From Alistipes senegalensis (lineage in GTDB: Bacteria > Pseudomonadota > Gammaproteobacteria > Burkholderiales > Burkholderiaceae_D), in assembly GCA_023664945.1 (NCBI GenBank), contig JAMPER010000003.1:24032-88031 (forward strand): a stretch of 64,000 nt of DNA, read 5' to 3'. Both the position numbers and the translations under genes were made by a program. The notes beneath the pieces are model-generated. The model saw nothing but the letters and a program-made list of their open reading frames with translations. It did no database searches and was not told where the DNA came from. Positions 52,963 through 61,556 of the stretch are shown one piece after another (within the stretch, counting starts at the first letter, position 1; each line of letters opens with the position of its first letter).

Positions 52963-54390
52963 TTAGTCGGCATGGATATGCAGCCGTTTCAGGGTTTCGG
53001 CAAAGGTGGTTTCCCAGGGGGTATCGTTGGTATCTTCGTGCGGCAGCATTTTCACGAAGGCAGCTGCCCGCTGGTTTTTCAGTTCTGTTCCGGTTATTTT
53101 GAAGCCGCGCCGGAGTTCGAACGGCAGCTGGGCACGCCGGTCGTAAATATAGGCCGGGAGCTGGTTTGCGCCAAATTCTACGATGGCGTAATGGCCGATG
53201 ATGAAGATGCAGGCGTTTTTGTCTGTCCTGCCTGTTTGTTCCAGCCCGAGCAAAAAGCCCTCCATTGCCTGGCGCAGGCGGATGAAATCGCGCGAGGCAT
53301 TGTTCGCAGCCTGGCTGCCCAGCGCGAAATACAGGGATTCCATTTGCCTGAAATATTGCGCCCAGAAGGCGGCCCGGCGTGTGTCATATTGCGTGCCTTC
53401 GGCCAGTATCCAGAAGAATTGATGGATAAGATGTTCTTTTGTCCAGGCGGATACCATTTTTCTGGCTTCTTCGCTGACGGATTGCCAGCCGCGGGCTTCT
53501 TTTGCCAGCCAGGGATTTTTCCACCGGGAAATGGAAAAGTCCCGCAGGGAGGCGTTGGTTTCGGCCTGTTCGCTTGCCGCATAGCGGTTAATCAGTTTGG
53601 TGAGCCCTTTGTCGGCTGACCAGCTGTGTTTGCTGAGAAGGTCAATAGAGGTTGTCAGATGCTGTCTGAATTCGTTATCCGGTTTTTGGGTGATGGCATC
53701 GACCTGTTCATAGACCAGCCCGCGTGCAAACCATGAGGCACGGCTGATTTTCAGGCGGCTGCACAGGGCATTGAAGGCGGAAAGGTCCTGTTTCAGGGCC
53801 GCGTGGACGTAGGCCTGGCAAGGGTTGGGGTTGAACAGGTCGGGATGTGTGGCAACTGCCTGCACCCAGTCCGGATTGAAGCCGGGTGTAATAATGTTGT
53901 TTCGGCGGCGCTGGAGAAATGTCCGCAGCATCAGGCGGTTTTTCCAGCCGGTTTCCCGGTTTTGATAGGGGCCGGCTTCCGGGTTGGGGCGGCCTGGTTC
54001 GTAGGTGAAATAGGCGTGCATCAATCCCTGGAAACAGCGCCGGAAAAGGCGGGGCCGGCTATGGAGGTTATCGACATACTGCAATAGAAAAGGGAAGGCG
54101 TTCGCGTCTTCCATAAGCCAGGGCGCACGGCGGCTGTATAACACCAGGCAGCCGTGGCAGAGGTGGCGTGCCTGCCAGGCATCGGATATTTTCCGGTCTG
54201 CCCGAAAGCGGATAAGGGCAGCCTGTATCCGGTGTATAGGCGGCGTATGCAGCCCTGTTGCGGTTTCCAGCCACTCGGTGAGTGTTGTAGTTTCTGTCTG
54301 GATTGCCGTTGTATCGGCCAGGGGAAAGCTGTTTAGCGCCTGTTGTGTTTTTTCTGCAAGCGCGGTTTTTAAGAGGGCGATAGCTGCCAT
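52963..54390 (-). CDS. zorC: ZorC-like EH-signature protein of a Zorya system
   Basis: A 475-residue soluble protein. The C-terminal third has the EH-signature pattern of ZorC: RRAAFWAQYFRQMESLYFAL, then IIGHYAIVEFGANQLPAYIYD with the conserved E of V-E-F, and finally MLPHEDTNDTPWETTFAETL, with His and W-E near the end. The N-terminal two thirds are helical and less distinct. In type I Zorya, ZorC binds DNA and acts with ZorD after the ZorAB motor senses phage infection. It follows zorB by three bases. Downstream, no zorD is present; the next gene is a heptosyltransferase. Family call rests on these motifs and the operon. Confidence 0.8.
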   Translation of the reverse strand: MAAIALLKTALAEKTQQALNSFPLADTTAIQTETTTLTEWLETATGLHTPPIHRIQAALIRFRADRKISDAWQARHLCHGCLVLYSRRAPWLMEDANAFPFLLQYVDNLHSRPRLFRRCFQGLMHAYFTYEPGRPNPEAGPYQNRETGWKNRLMLRTFLQRRRNNIITPGFNPDWVQAVATHPDLFNPNPCQAYVHAALKQDLSAFNALCSRLKISRASWFARGLVYEQVDAITQKPDNEFRQHLTTSIDLLSKHSWSADKGLTKLINRYAASEQAETNASLRDFSISRWKNPWLAKEARGWQSVSEEARKMVSAWTKEHLIHQFFWILAEGTQYDTRRAAFWAQYFRQMESLYFALGSQAANNASRDFIRLRQAMEGFLLGLEQTGRTDKNACIFIIGHYAIVEFGANQLPAYIYDRRAQLPFELRRGFKITGTELKNQRAAAFVKMLPHEDTNDTPWETTFAETLKRLHIHAD

Positions 54391-54393
54391 GGC

Positions 54394-55110
54394 CTAGATC
54401 CTGCATGAACCAAAGTGGCCGCGGGGGATGTCGCTGTTATCCACGCGGGGTTCATCCAGCCCATAATATTCCAGGCGGAGTTCAATGCGGCGGCTTTCTT
54501 CCAGGGAGGCTTTGGCAGAATTGAAGGAGTAGCCGCCTACCAGAAAGAGGTCGCGCACTTTTTCTTTTTCTTCCGGTGTGAGCGGGTTATCTTTTTCTCC
54601 GGTGTCTTCCAGCAGGACGCACAGCACCCGCTGGCTGCGTTGCAGGCTGAGGTTGAGGTTCATGAGGTAGTCGCCCCGCTGGTCGGCAAATCCTTCCACT
54701 ACAATGCGTTTGAGCCATTTTTCTCCCGGCTGCTGCTGTGCCAGCGCCAGCACGTTTGGCAGGAAGCTGCGCAGGTAGCGTGCCTGTTCTGCTGTCAGTT
54801 GGGAGCTGCCTGTCTCGAACCGGGCACGGTCGCCAAAGTCAATGACGTTTTTTTCCCGGTTGATGCTGATGCCAGGATAGTTTGCTGCGACTTCTTCCAG
54901 TCTGGAGAGTATCTGGCCAATATCTTCTTCCCGTTTGGCTTTGCGTTCTTCGGTTTCAGAGACGGTTCGGGTGACGGCCAGGAGCGCTACGCTCATGACA
55001 AGCAGAAAGAGCACCATCAACGCTGTCATCAGGTCGGCAAATGATATCCAGAAGGGTTTTTCGCCTTCGTCTGCGTTTTTTTTCCCGGTTGCTGTGCGCC
55101 GCCAAAGCAT
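54394..55110 (-). CDS. zorB: ZorB, OmpA/MotB-like stator partner
   Basis: A 238-residue protein. One transmembrane helix follows a short N-terminus: FWISFADLMTALMVLFLLVM, with the Asp at residue 26 expected to carry protons, as in MotB/ZorB. The periplasmic domain is OmpA-like (FETGSSQLTAEQARYLRSFL, VVEGFADQRGDYLMNLNLSLQRSQRV, RRIELRLEY) and should bind peptidoglycan. With ZorA it forms the proton-driven motor of Zorya. Five bases separate it from zorA and three from zorC, so the three are one transcript. All key residues seem intact. Confidence 0.9.
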   Translation of the reverse strand: MLWRRTATGKKNADEGEKPFWISFADLMTALMVLFLLVMSVALLAVTRTVSETEERKAKREEDIGQILSRLEEVAANYPGISINREKNVIDFGDRARFETGSSQLTAEQARYLRSFLPNVLALAQQQPGEKWLKRIVVEGFADQRGDYLMNLNLSLQRSQRVLCVLLEDTGEKDNPLTPEEKEKVRDLFLVGGYSFNSAKASLEESRRIELRLEYYGLDEPRVDNSDIPRGHFGSCRI

Positions 55111-55115
55111 GGTTT

Positions 55116-57113
55116 TTACCTGTTGGTGTTGCCCGGCAGGATCGGGGCGGGAAGGGTTTGCCGCAATGCGCCCAGTTCTTCAAGGGTGGTTGCCAGTTCC
55201 TGAACGCCGGTTCGCAACAGGGTGATGGAATGTGCAAGCGATTGCTGGAAGTCGTGGTTGGCTTCGCCTACAGCCTGGGCCATGCCTGTGGTAAAGGCGC
55301 TGTGGGCTTCTTCAATGACAGACGAAATGCGTTCCAGATAACCATCTGCCGCGTGCTGGGCATTGACCAGTTTATCTGTAGCCTGTTCAATCAGGGCCAG
55401 CACATCGCCTGTGAGCGCGGATTCACGGCGGGAGGTTTCTACGGTTGTTTGCAAGGAAGTTAAAAATACGGTCATGGTTTCACGTGCTGCCTGGTAATCG
55501 GCCAGCACGCTTGCCAGTTCGCCCGAAATGCCGGTGATGGTGGCGGAGACTTGCCCGAATTCGGCAACAAGCCCTGATGTTTTGCCCAGCGTTTCGGTCA
55601 TTTCCCGGCCGGATGCGGCAAAGGCCGAGGAGGCGGCATACAGTACATCTGCCCCCGCGTTTAACCGGGAGACGGTTTCGCCTGTTATTTGCCGCATGGC
55701 GTTGACGGCCATTTTCATTTCATCCACAGCCTGGACAACGCTGTTGGCCAAAAGATCAACCTGTTCGCCAAATTCGCCCACTACCCGGCGGTTTTCTTTG
55801 GTTATTTCTACCTGGTGTTGGCGTCCGGATTCGGAGGCGGCCTGTATTTGGCCGCTCATACTCTGGATTACGCCTGCCATGTGGTTGGCGATGTCGTCCA
55901 ATGTGTGCTGGAGGCGTTCCTGTGCGGCATCCTGTGAGCGGGAAAGTGCGGAGGAGAGGGTTTCTACAAAGGCACCCATCCGGTCGTTAATGGCTTGCTG
56001 CCGTGCTTCGGCGCCTGTCATGGCGGCTGCCAGCCGTTCGGCCATGGCATCTGCGCCCCGGATGCCGGCAGATTCTACATGGTCGGCTATGCTTTCCATG
56101 CGTGACATGGTTTCACGAAGGGAACGCAGGGTTTCCTGCTGTGCTTCCTGGATGTGGCCGGCTTCTGTGCCGAGCAGGTCGCGCAGGTTTTCGTTGAAGC
56201 GGGACAAAAGGTCGTGCATCATGGTGTGGACGGCTGTTCCCTGTTCGGCTGTGATTTGCTGCACGGCCTGTGTGATGCCCGCCATGGGAACGCGCAGGCT
56301 TTCTTCGATGCTGGCGCTGATACGGCTGCCCAGCTGTTCCAGTGCTGCTGTCTGTTTTTCTGCCTGTTCTGCCATGATTTGCCGCATGGCTTCTACCAGT
56401 GCGGTTTGCATGGGGGCGGCCTGGCGGGCTGAAAATTCCGAGGCTTTGACCAGGCGTGCCAGGTATTCTTCACCAACGCCCGGTGAGAAAAGGTCATCCA
56501 GCAGGCGGATGAGTCCTTCTACCCGTGCGTAAAGGCGGCTTAGGATACCTTTTTCAATAAAGGTGACGCCCATGGCAAGCGTGATGGCTGCCGCCGAGAC
56601 GACAAATGCCATGGATACGCCGTGCAGCAGGTGTCCCAGGCTGTCACGCACGACCATCGGGTTTTCCGATATCCGGAAAGCGCCCAGGCCGGTGAGCAAT
56701 CCCGTGAAGGTGCCGATGATGCCTACGCCGGTAAAGATGCCTGGCAAATGGCGGAAGAAGCCCGCGCGCAGGGGAATATCTACGATGACTTCCGAACGGA
56801 AGATGGTTTCGGCCGGGGCTGTTGAGCGAAAGCGGACGGTTTCCCTGCCTGTTGCCGTATCTGGTTCTGTCTGCCGGTGCAGGCTGTCGGCATATTCTCG
56901 CCACAGTGGAAGGAGAACGCCGGCCTGGTCAAATATTTCTGCCAGGCCGGTTGCGCCGGCCGAGGGGCCAAGCGCTTTTACCTGGCGGATGGCGCGCGAC
57001 AGTTCCCGGCTGACACGCACGGCAGGAAAGAGGAAGCGAAAGAGAAAATCCAGCGCAAGCAGGCCCAAAATGGCAGCAAAGATGTAAACGTGGAGAGGCA
57101 GGTTATCTATCAT
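55116..57113 (-). CDS. zorA: ZorA, MotA/ExbB-like motor with long coiled-coil tail
   Basis: A 665-residue protein. Three membrane segments (about 8-30, HLPGIFTGVGIIGTFTGLL near 140, and SMAFVVSAAAITLAMGV near 185) form the MotA/TolQ/ExbB channel fold. The remaining ~450 residues are a long alpha-helical, Glu/Ala/Gln-rich tail with many Met, predicted coiled coil; in E. coli ZorA this tail extends into the cytoplasm and transmits the infection signal. The length is close to the family (about 700). It is the first gene of the operon and lies 230 bases from tRNA-Ser. The type I assignment rests on zorC downstream. Confidence 0.9.
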   Translation of the reverse strand: MIDNLPLHVYIFAAILGLLALDFLFRFLFPAVRVSRELSRAIRQVKALGPSAGATGLAEIFDQAGVLLPLWREYADSLHRQTEPDTATGRETVRFRSTAPAETIFRSEVIVDIPLRAGFFRHLPGIFTGVGIIGTFTGLLTGLGAFRISENPMVVRDSLGHLLHGVSMAFVVSAAAITLAMGVTFIEKGILSRLYARVEGLIRLLDDLFSPGVGEEYLARLVKASEFSARQAAPMQTALVEAMRQIMAEQAEKQTAALEQLGSRISASIEESLRVPMAGITQAVQQITAEQGTAVHTMMHDLLSRFNENLRDLLGTEAGHIQEAQQETLRSLRETMSRMESIADHVESAGIRGADAMAERLAAAMTGAEARQQAINDRMGAFVETLSSALSRSQDAAQERLQHTLDDIANHMAGVIQSMSGQIQAASESGRQHQVEITKENRRVVGEFGEQVDLLANSVVQAVDEMKMAVNAMRQITGETVSRLNAGADVLYAASSAFAASGREMTETLGKTSGLVAEFGQVSATITGISGELASVLADYQAARETMTVFLTSLQTTVETSRRESALTGDVLALIEQATDKLVNAQHAADGYLERISSVIEEAHSAFTTGMAQAVGEANHDFQQSLAHSITLLRTGVQELATTLEELGALRQTLPAPILPGNTNR

Positions 57114-57285
57114 GGGCGTTGGGGAGGCCGTTATCTTTTTGGCGCGGCTGCGCCGGGTATTATTGTAATCTGAGCATCATACCGTTTTCTTTTTCAGCCG
57201 GGCAATATTCCTCGCTTTATCTGCCGGGAAAAGGTTGAAAATGCAGAGGAGAGTGGCGAGGTTGGCAAAATCCGGTTTGCTGCCA

Positions 57286-57314
57286 TTGACCAACAGGAAG
57301 CAAAAAGTTATTAT
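57286..57314 (+). promoter_or_regulatory. Promoter of tRNA-Ser
   Basis: TTGACC at 57286-57291 and TATTAT at 57309-57314 are separated by exactly 17 bases and lie about 30 bases upstream of the tRNA. Both boxes match five of six consensus positions. Confidence 0.7.
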
Positions 57315-57344
57315 CTTATACTTACTTTTGCCAAGGTATGGCAA

Positions 57345-57438
57345 GGAGATGTGGCCGAGAGGTCGAAGGCACTCCCCTGCTAAGGGAGCATACGGGCCAA
57401 AACCTGTATCGAGGGTTCGAATCCCTCCATCTCCGCCA
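57345..57438 (+). tRNA. serX: tRNA-Ser(GCT)
   Basis: A 94-base tRNA with acceptor stem GGAGATG pairing with CATCTCC, discriminator G and encoded CCA. The anticodon stem-loop CTCCCCTGCTAAGGGAG gives anticodon GCT (Ser, AGC/AGU codons). A long variable arm (about 20 bases, CATACGGGCCAAAACCTGTATC) is typical of class II tRNA-Ser. The T arm GAGGGTTCGAATCCCTC is standard. It is intact and is the probable attachment gene of the neighbouring integrase. Symbol is provisional. Confidence 0.95.
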
Positions 57439-57470
57439 GAAACCTGTTTCACAGCATCCAAAAACGTCCA

Positions 57471-57508
57471 AAAACCCGTGTAAAACCAAGTGTTTACGCG
57501 GGTTTTTT
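57471..57508 (+). terminator. Rho-independent terminator after tRNA-Ser
   Basis: AAAACCCGTGTAAA and TTTACGCGGGTTTTTT form a stem of about 14 pairs, with one wobble, around an 8-base loop, with a T6 tail. It ends about 70 bases after the tRNA. Confidence 0.85.
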
Positions 57509-57550
57509 GTTTTATGGCGTCTGAAACCGTCCATTGAATTCCAAAAAAAG

Positions 57551-57601
57551 TGACGGTACATTTGGGGCGATATACCGTCACGCCAAAAACATATACCGTC
57601 A
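57551..57601 (+). repeat. Three copies of a TATACCGTCA motif before the integrase gene
   Basis: TATACCGTCA occurs at 57571-57580 and 57592-57601, 21 bases apart, so on the same helical face. An inverted near-copy, TGACGGTACA, is at 57551-57560. The array lies just before the integrase ribosome site and resembles arm-type integrase or autoregulatory operator sites. Confidence 0.6.
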
Positions 57602-57614
57602 TCGTGGAGATTCT

Positions 57615-58871
57615 ATGGCAAAACCTGTTCTGCCGTTGACCGATAAACAGGTAAGCAACGCAAAACCCAGGGAAAAGAATTACAAACTGGGAGATGGCGG
57701 AGGACTGTATCTTTTAGTGAGGAGTGAAGGAGGAAAATACTGGAGGCTGGATTACAGATTTGGCGGGAAAAGAAAAACCTTTGCCTTGGGTGTATCTCCC
57801 GAAGTGTCCTTGCAGGAAGCCAGACGAAAGCGTGAAGAAGCGAGAAGACTGCTGGCAAATGAAATAGATCCGGGAGAAAACAAAAAAGCCCGGAAAGCGG
57901 CAGCAGAAGAGATAGCCAGCAACACCTTTGAAAAAATAGGCCGGGAGTGGTACGCCAACCGTTTAGAGACCTGGGCACCGTCAACAGCCAAAGACATCCT
58001 GAACCGTCTGGAAAAAGACATCTTCCCGGAAATTGGCGCCTTGCCGATTAGCACCATCACCCACAAACAACTCATAGGAGCCCTTCGAAAAATAGAAAGC
58101 AGAGGAGCCTACGAAATCGCCAAGCGCCTGAAAGCCAACTGTGCGCGTATATTCAGCTATGCCATCCAGCACGGACTAACCGACAAAAACATCGCCAACG
58201 ACCTGACCGACGTCTTAAAACCCGTCCGCAAAGGCCACTTTGCCGCCATATCCTCAGAAGAACTTCCCGAACTATTACGCGCCATAGACAGCAACCATGC
58301 CAGACTGTACTTCCCGACACGAGCAGCCCTCATTTTGATGATGCTGACCCTGTTGAGAACCAGCGAACTCATCGAAACACCCTGGAGCGAAATCGACCTT
58401 AAACGTGGCGAATGGATCATCCCGTGGCACAGAATGAAAATGGGGCGTCGCACCATGAACCCCGACATGCGAGACCATCATGTTTGCTTATCGAGACAGG
58501 CCCTTGACCTGATCCAGGAACTTCACCGGTTCAACGGCAGTGGCAAATGGCTGTTTCCGAACCAGAGAGATCCATCCCGACCCATGAGCAATGGAGCCAT
58601 CCTCATGGCATTAAAGCGCATGGGATATAAAGGCAAAATGACAGGCCACGGATTTCGGGCCTTAGGCATGACCACCCTCAAAGAACAGCTTGGCTACCGG
58701 CATGAAGTCGTGGACAGGCAACTGGCGCATGCCCAGAAAAACAAAATCGACAGCGCCTATGACCGAGCCATGTTCCTGCAAGAGCGCAAAAAAATGATGC
58801 AGAAATGGGCAGACTATCTGGATAGATTGCGCAGAGAAAACGTCATGCCTGTTATAGAAAAAGCGGCATAA
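57615..58871 (+). CDS. int: Tyrosine integrase of a tRNA-targeting genomic island
   Basis: A 418-residue P4/CP4-type integrase. The N-terminal DUF4102 arm-binding region (LGDGGGLYLLVRSEGGKYWRLDYRFGGK) is followed by a core-binding domain. The catalytic domain has Arg in LLRTSELIE, H-x-x-R in TGHGFRALGMT, then LAHAQKNK with the second His, and the Tyr nucleophile in SAYDRAM. The ATG at 57615 follows a GGAGATTCT-like site; the longer frame from 57534 is not supported. It lies 180 bases beyond tRNA-Ser, the usual layout for this family. The enzyme integrates and, with a directionality factor such as AlpA, excises the island. Confidence 0.93.
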   Translation: MAKPVLPLTDKQVSNAKPREKNYKLGDGGGLYLLVRSEGGKYWRLDYRFGGKRKTFALGVSPEVSLQEARRKREEARRLLANEIDPGENKKARKAAAEEIASNTFEKIGREWYANRLETWAPSTAKDILNRLEKDIFPEIGALPISTITHKQLIGALRKIESRGAYEIAKRLKANCARIFSYAIQHGLTDKNIANDLTDVLKPVRKGHFAAISSEELPELLRAIDSNHARLYFPTRAALILMMLTLLRTSELIETPWSEIDLKRGEWIIPWHRMKMGRRTMNPDMRDHHVCLSRQALDLIQELHRFNGSGKWLFPNQRDPSRPMSNGAILMALKRMGYKGKMTGHGFRALGMTTLKEQLGYRHEVVDRQLAHAQKNKIDSAYDRAMFLQERKKMMQKWADYLDRLRRENVMPVIEKAA

Positions 58872-59023
58872 TCTCCATAGACAAAAAACAAACACCCCAC
58901 ATCCGGGAAAGAGAAAGCCCTTGCAGGCACCTTTCCCAAAGCGGGGCGGGTTATTCAAAGGCCGGGCATGACCAGATTACGCAACAAGATCCGTTACATC
59001 ACAGGAAAGCCCGGCTGCTGGAC

Positions 59024-59055
59024 TTGCTAATTCTGCTTTTTAGCAGAATTAGCAA
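59024..59055 (+). repeat. 14-bp perfect inverted repeat at the end of the YfjI gene
   Basis: TTGCTAATTCTGCT and AGCAGAATTAGCAA pair perfectly around a TTTT loop. The hairpin spans the stop codon of the DUF3987 gene and the convergent end after the integrase. There is no T run on either side, so it is not a classical terminator. It may be a bidirectional roadblock, a binding site or an RNA stability element. Confidence 0.75.
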
Positions 59056-60566
59056 TTATGGGGGCAATAGGTAGCCTGTTGATATTGAGGATATATCGAT
59101 GGAGATAGAACCGGCTGCGGGAACATATTGGGCCCCGGGACGATATGTATCTTGTTGTTTACCTTTAATCTGGAAATTTGTCCGCATGAGACCAGGTAAT
59201 TGAGAGCAGGGTCTAGTTTACGTTTCAGCCTGACCTGATTCGGGCCATACTGATAAATATAGTTTTTTTGTATTGGTTTTCCGCCATGAGCGTTAAAACG
59301 ATCTTTAAGCCACGGCAGCAGCAAATCGGCATGCTGCACTTCTTCCGGTACCATGATTTGGTTACGGTCAAAAAGGCGAAGTATTTCTTCGATATACCAG
59401 TAGAAAATGCTTGCAGCCCGGTTCAGCGTATCCAAGGTAATCGCGCCTTCATACCCGCAAAACACATGGAAAAGCGCTGCCAGCCTGGCAATATTGTCAG
59501 GGAAACGGGTCGCAAATTCCCGAATGCCGGCATAATCCTGACCTGATGCCAAACGCGCTTCAAAAGCATCGGCAATCTCTTGCAAGTGCCAATCTGCCTC
59601 TTCAGAAAAAGCCAGTATTTGGCGTTTGACATGGCCGTTCTCATCCAGATTTACCGGCGAACGTAGCAACTCTTCCATGCGCTGATGAAAATGTTGCATG
59701 TCGCCCCTAGAGAACGAAAAATACAGAGACTCAGGATCACACGCATAGTTCCTGGAAAACCGCGTTCCCTGGGTAGAAATCGGAGACGTGGCAATGAAGC
59801 GGGGAAGCCATCCTGAACCAACCGCTTTTTCTCGATTCTTGCTCATGTACTTCTGAAACACCGCAGGCTGCACCTGCAACAGCATGGTTACTCTGGCATC
59901 ATTGATTGTGTAACTATGCTTAGCCCTGTCAACCGTCAGATTGCTTTTTCCACTCCACAGGGAATTAAACAGAGACATAGCTTGGATCATATACCCATCA
60001 AAGACCATGCCAGCTTCATCTGAAATGACGCCGACAGACCGGCCATTCCCGGCGATTGCCGCTTGCAGGGCAGCCGGTGTTGCGTCCGTCAAAATGCACC
60101 TTTTGAGAGCCGGTTTTTGCGGCTTCTTCTTCAGATGCTCGCGCAAGGCCATCTCTTCCGCTTCACTGCTTCTCTCTTGTTTTACGGCTTGCTGAAGCTG
60201 GTTTTCCAGCAGTTTCCTTTTGGCTTTCCAGAAATCGTTCTCTATCCTGAAATCCGCCATTGCTTTATCATAAGCACAGCGCAATTCCTGCTCATACTCA
60301 TGAACCGGCTTCATCACCAGCGCGTCCACGCTGGACTTACGTTCCCCGGATTCGGCGAGCACCAGCAAATAGAGAGAAATCGGTGTGACAGCACCATCCG
60401 GACGCTGCACATCAGCAAGATGCTGGGAGGCCAAAGACATCGCTCCCAAAACTGAACTGACAATCAGAGGAAGAGGGGCCTGAGTTTTGGCCCGGATATC
60501 CTGGACAGCATCCAGAACGATACTTGGCAAAGCCTGAACGGGAAAAGGTAACGAATTGTAAATCAT
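59049..60566 (-). CDS. YfjI/DUF3987 island protein (replication type)
   Basis: A 505-residue protein starting at ATG 60566, which follows GGAGGAATCA. It matches the YfjI family (DUF3987) of integrative elements: LPLIVSSVLGAMSLASQHLA, an AESGERKSSVDALV stretch that sits where a P-loop would be (G-x-x-K-S), and VGVISDEAGMVFDGYM with the acidic pair of a Walker B-like strand. YfjI-like proteins are thought to act as primase- or helicase-like replication proteins of satellites. The P-loop has ESGERKSS instead of GxxxxGKS/T, so nucleotide use is uncertain. A long leader with its own promoter precedes it. Family moderately sure. Confidence 0.8.
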   Translation of the reverse strand: MIYNSLPFPVQALPSIVLDAVQDIRAKTQAPLPLIVSSVLGAMSLASQHLADVQRPDGAVTPISLYLLVLAESGERKSSVDALVMKPVHEYEQELRCAYDKAMADFRIENDFWKAKRKLLENQLQQAVKQERSSEAEEMALREHLKKKPQKPALKRCILTDATPAALQAAIAGNGRSVGVISDEAGMVFDGYMIQAMSLFNSLWSGKSNLTVDRAKHSYTINDARVTMLLQVQPAVFQKYMSKNREKAVGSGWLPRFIATSPISTQGTRFSRNYACDPESLYFSFSRGDMQHFHQRMEELLRSPVNLDENGHVKRQILAFSEEADWHLQEIADAFEARLASGQDYAGIREFATRFPDNIARLAALFHVFCGYEGAITLDTLNRAASIFYWYIEEILRLFDRNQIMVPEEVQHADLLLPWLKDRFNAHGGKPIQKNYIYQYGPNQVRLKRKLDPALNYLVSCGQISRLKVNNKIHIVPGPNMFPQPVLSPSIYPQYQQATYCPHNC

Positions 60567-61057
60567 TGATTCCTCCAAAAAACGTAAGCGGCACGTGACT
60601 TCACGGAAAAACAGGCAAAACCATCCCGTTCTGGCCATCCAGTCAGATGCCAGTCATTTTTTCTGAATCGTGAAATCGTTTAGCGGATATACTCTGGGTA
60701 AACCCTCCTTTCTCATAGACGAATCAGCACCACAGTACCGTCAGACACCTTCAAGACATGTTCTGTGACATCGTTCAAAACAGCATCTCAATGCGTTACT
60801 CGATATAGCCTCCTGACCGGATAGTGAGTGAAAAACGGTTTGCTGGAATCTTCCTCCAGCGGGTCAATAAGGGTATGCGATAAGGTTTTCTTTCCTGTTT
60901 GGATTGTTGGTAAGTGCCATAGGCATATCTTCGGATTCATGTGACAGTAAGGCGATAAGACCTCCTTTGGTTGTTGAACATAGTCCGGCGATGCCGCCAG
61001 ATAGCTGCTGATTTCGTGTTACGCGCTAGAACCTCCATGTGGCGATTAACTGTTCCT
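60567..61057 (-). ncRNA. Possible long leader RNA of the DUF3987 gene
   Basis: About 490 bases between a good promoter and the YfjI start hold no clear gene. On the minus strand there are four GGAGG-like sites and several short open frames. The longest Met-initiated one is 50 codons (60940 to 60788, MNPKICLWHL..., ending YRVTH), with AGGAGG 20 bases upstream, too far for normal use. The frame beside it is also open. CTTATCGC occurs twice (60959-60952 and 60884-60877). This fits a structured or antisense-regulated leader, as in P4-type satellites, but could be non-functional. Confidence 0.35.
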
Positions 61058-61086
61058 ATTTCACTGCTTGCCGGACACTTTGTCAA
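61058..61086 (-). promoter_or_regulatory. Promoter for the DUF3987 leader
   Basis: On the minus strand TTGACA (61086-61081) and TGAAAT (61063-61058) are 17 bases apart. Transcription would start near 61050, leaving a leader of about 485 bases before the YfjI start codon. Confidence 0.65.
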
Positions 61087-61295
61087 GACATAAAAACATT
61101 AGAAATCAATGGATTATGAGTCCAGCGCGGTACAATAGAAGTCATTGATATCCAATTGCGTCCAGAAAAAAAGCAAAAAAAATTGTTGTAAAAAGGCACA
61201 AACCGTACTGGGTAATACCCGCTCCAAGGCAAGTCAGCCCTGGAGCGGATGGATAGATGTGTTAAACTTATTTGTGTGTATAGATTCCGTGCCTA

Positions 61296-61556
61296 TCAAG
61301 ACATCTTGGTTGGGCGGTTTTGGCACCACTGAAGAATCTCGCCTTTTTTCCATGCAACCGTACCGGGTGAGAGCTGATATCTGCCCGGAAAGGAGAGATC
61401 ATACGAGGGATGGCGCGGGCTCATCAGGCCATACAGAGTTGATTTCTTCAATCCTGTCAGACGCATGACCTCTGGCAAACGGATCAGTCCTTCAATGCAG
61501 ATGATGTCCTGGTTGCCGACAGATGCTTCAGTTTTGTTTGCTTCTTGAGTGTTCAT
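61296..61556 (-). CDS. AlpA-family DNA-binding regulator
   Basis: An 86-residue protein with an AGGAGGATTT ribosome site. The winged-helix motif is in LIRLPEVMRLTGLKKSTLYGL, followed by PGRYQLSPGTVAWKKGEILQW, the typical AlpA/MerR-like recognition helix and wing. AlpA proteins activate integrase genes or act as excisionase-type directionality factors in CP4-like islands. It has an unusually long N-terminal part of about 25 residues. It is upstream of the YfjI gene on the same strand, with a promoter between them. Confidence 0.85.
   Translation of the reverse strand: MNTQEANKTEASVGNQDIICIEGLIRLPEVMRLTGLKKSTLYGLMSPRHPSYDLSFPGRYQLSPGTVAWKKGEILQWCQNRPTKMS

Noticed and set aside
57177-57602. 141-codon open frame on the minus strand across tRNA-Ser
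   Set aside because: It is the reverse complement of the tRNA gene and its terminator, and the matching peptide stretch reflects the tRNA sequence.
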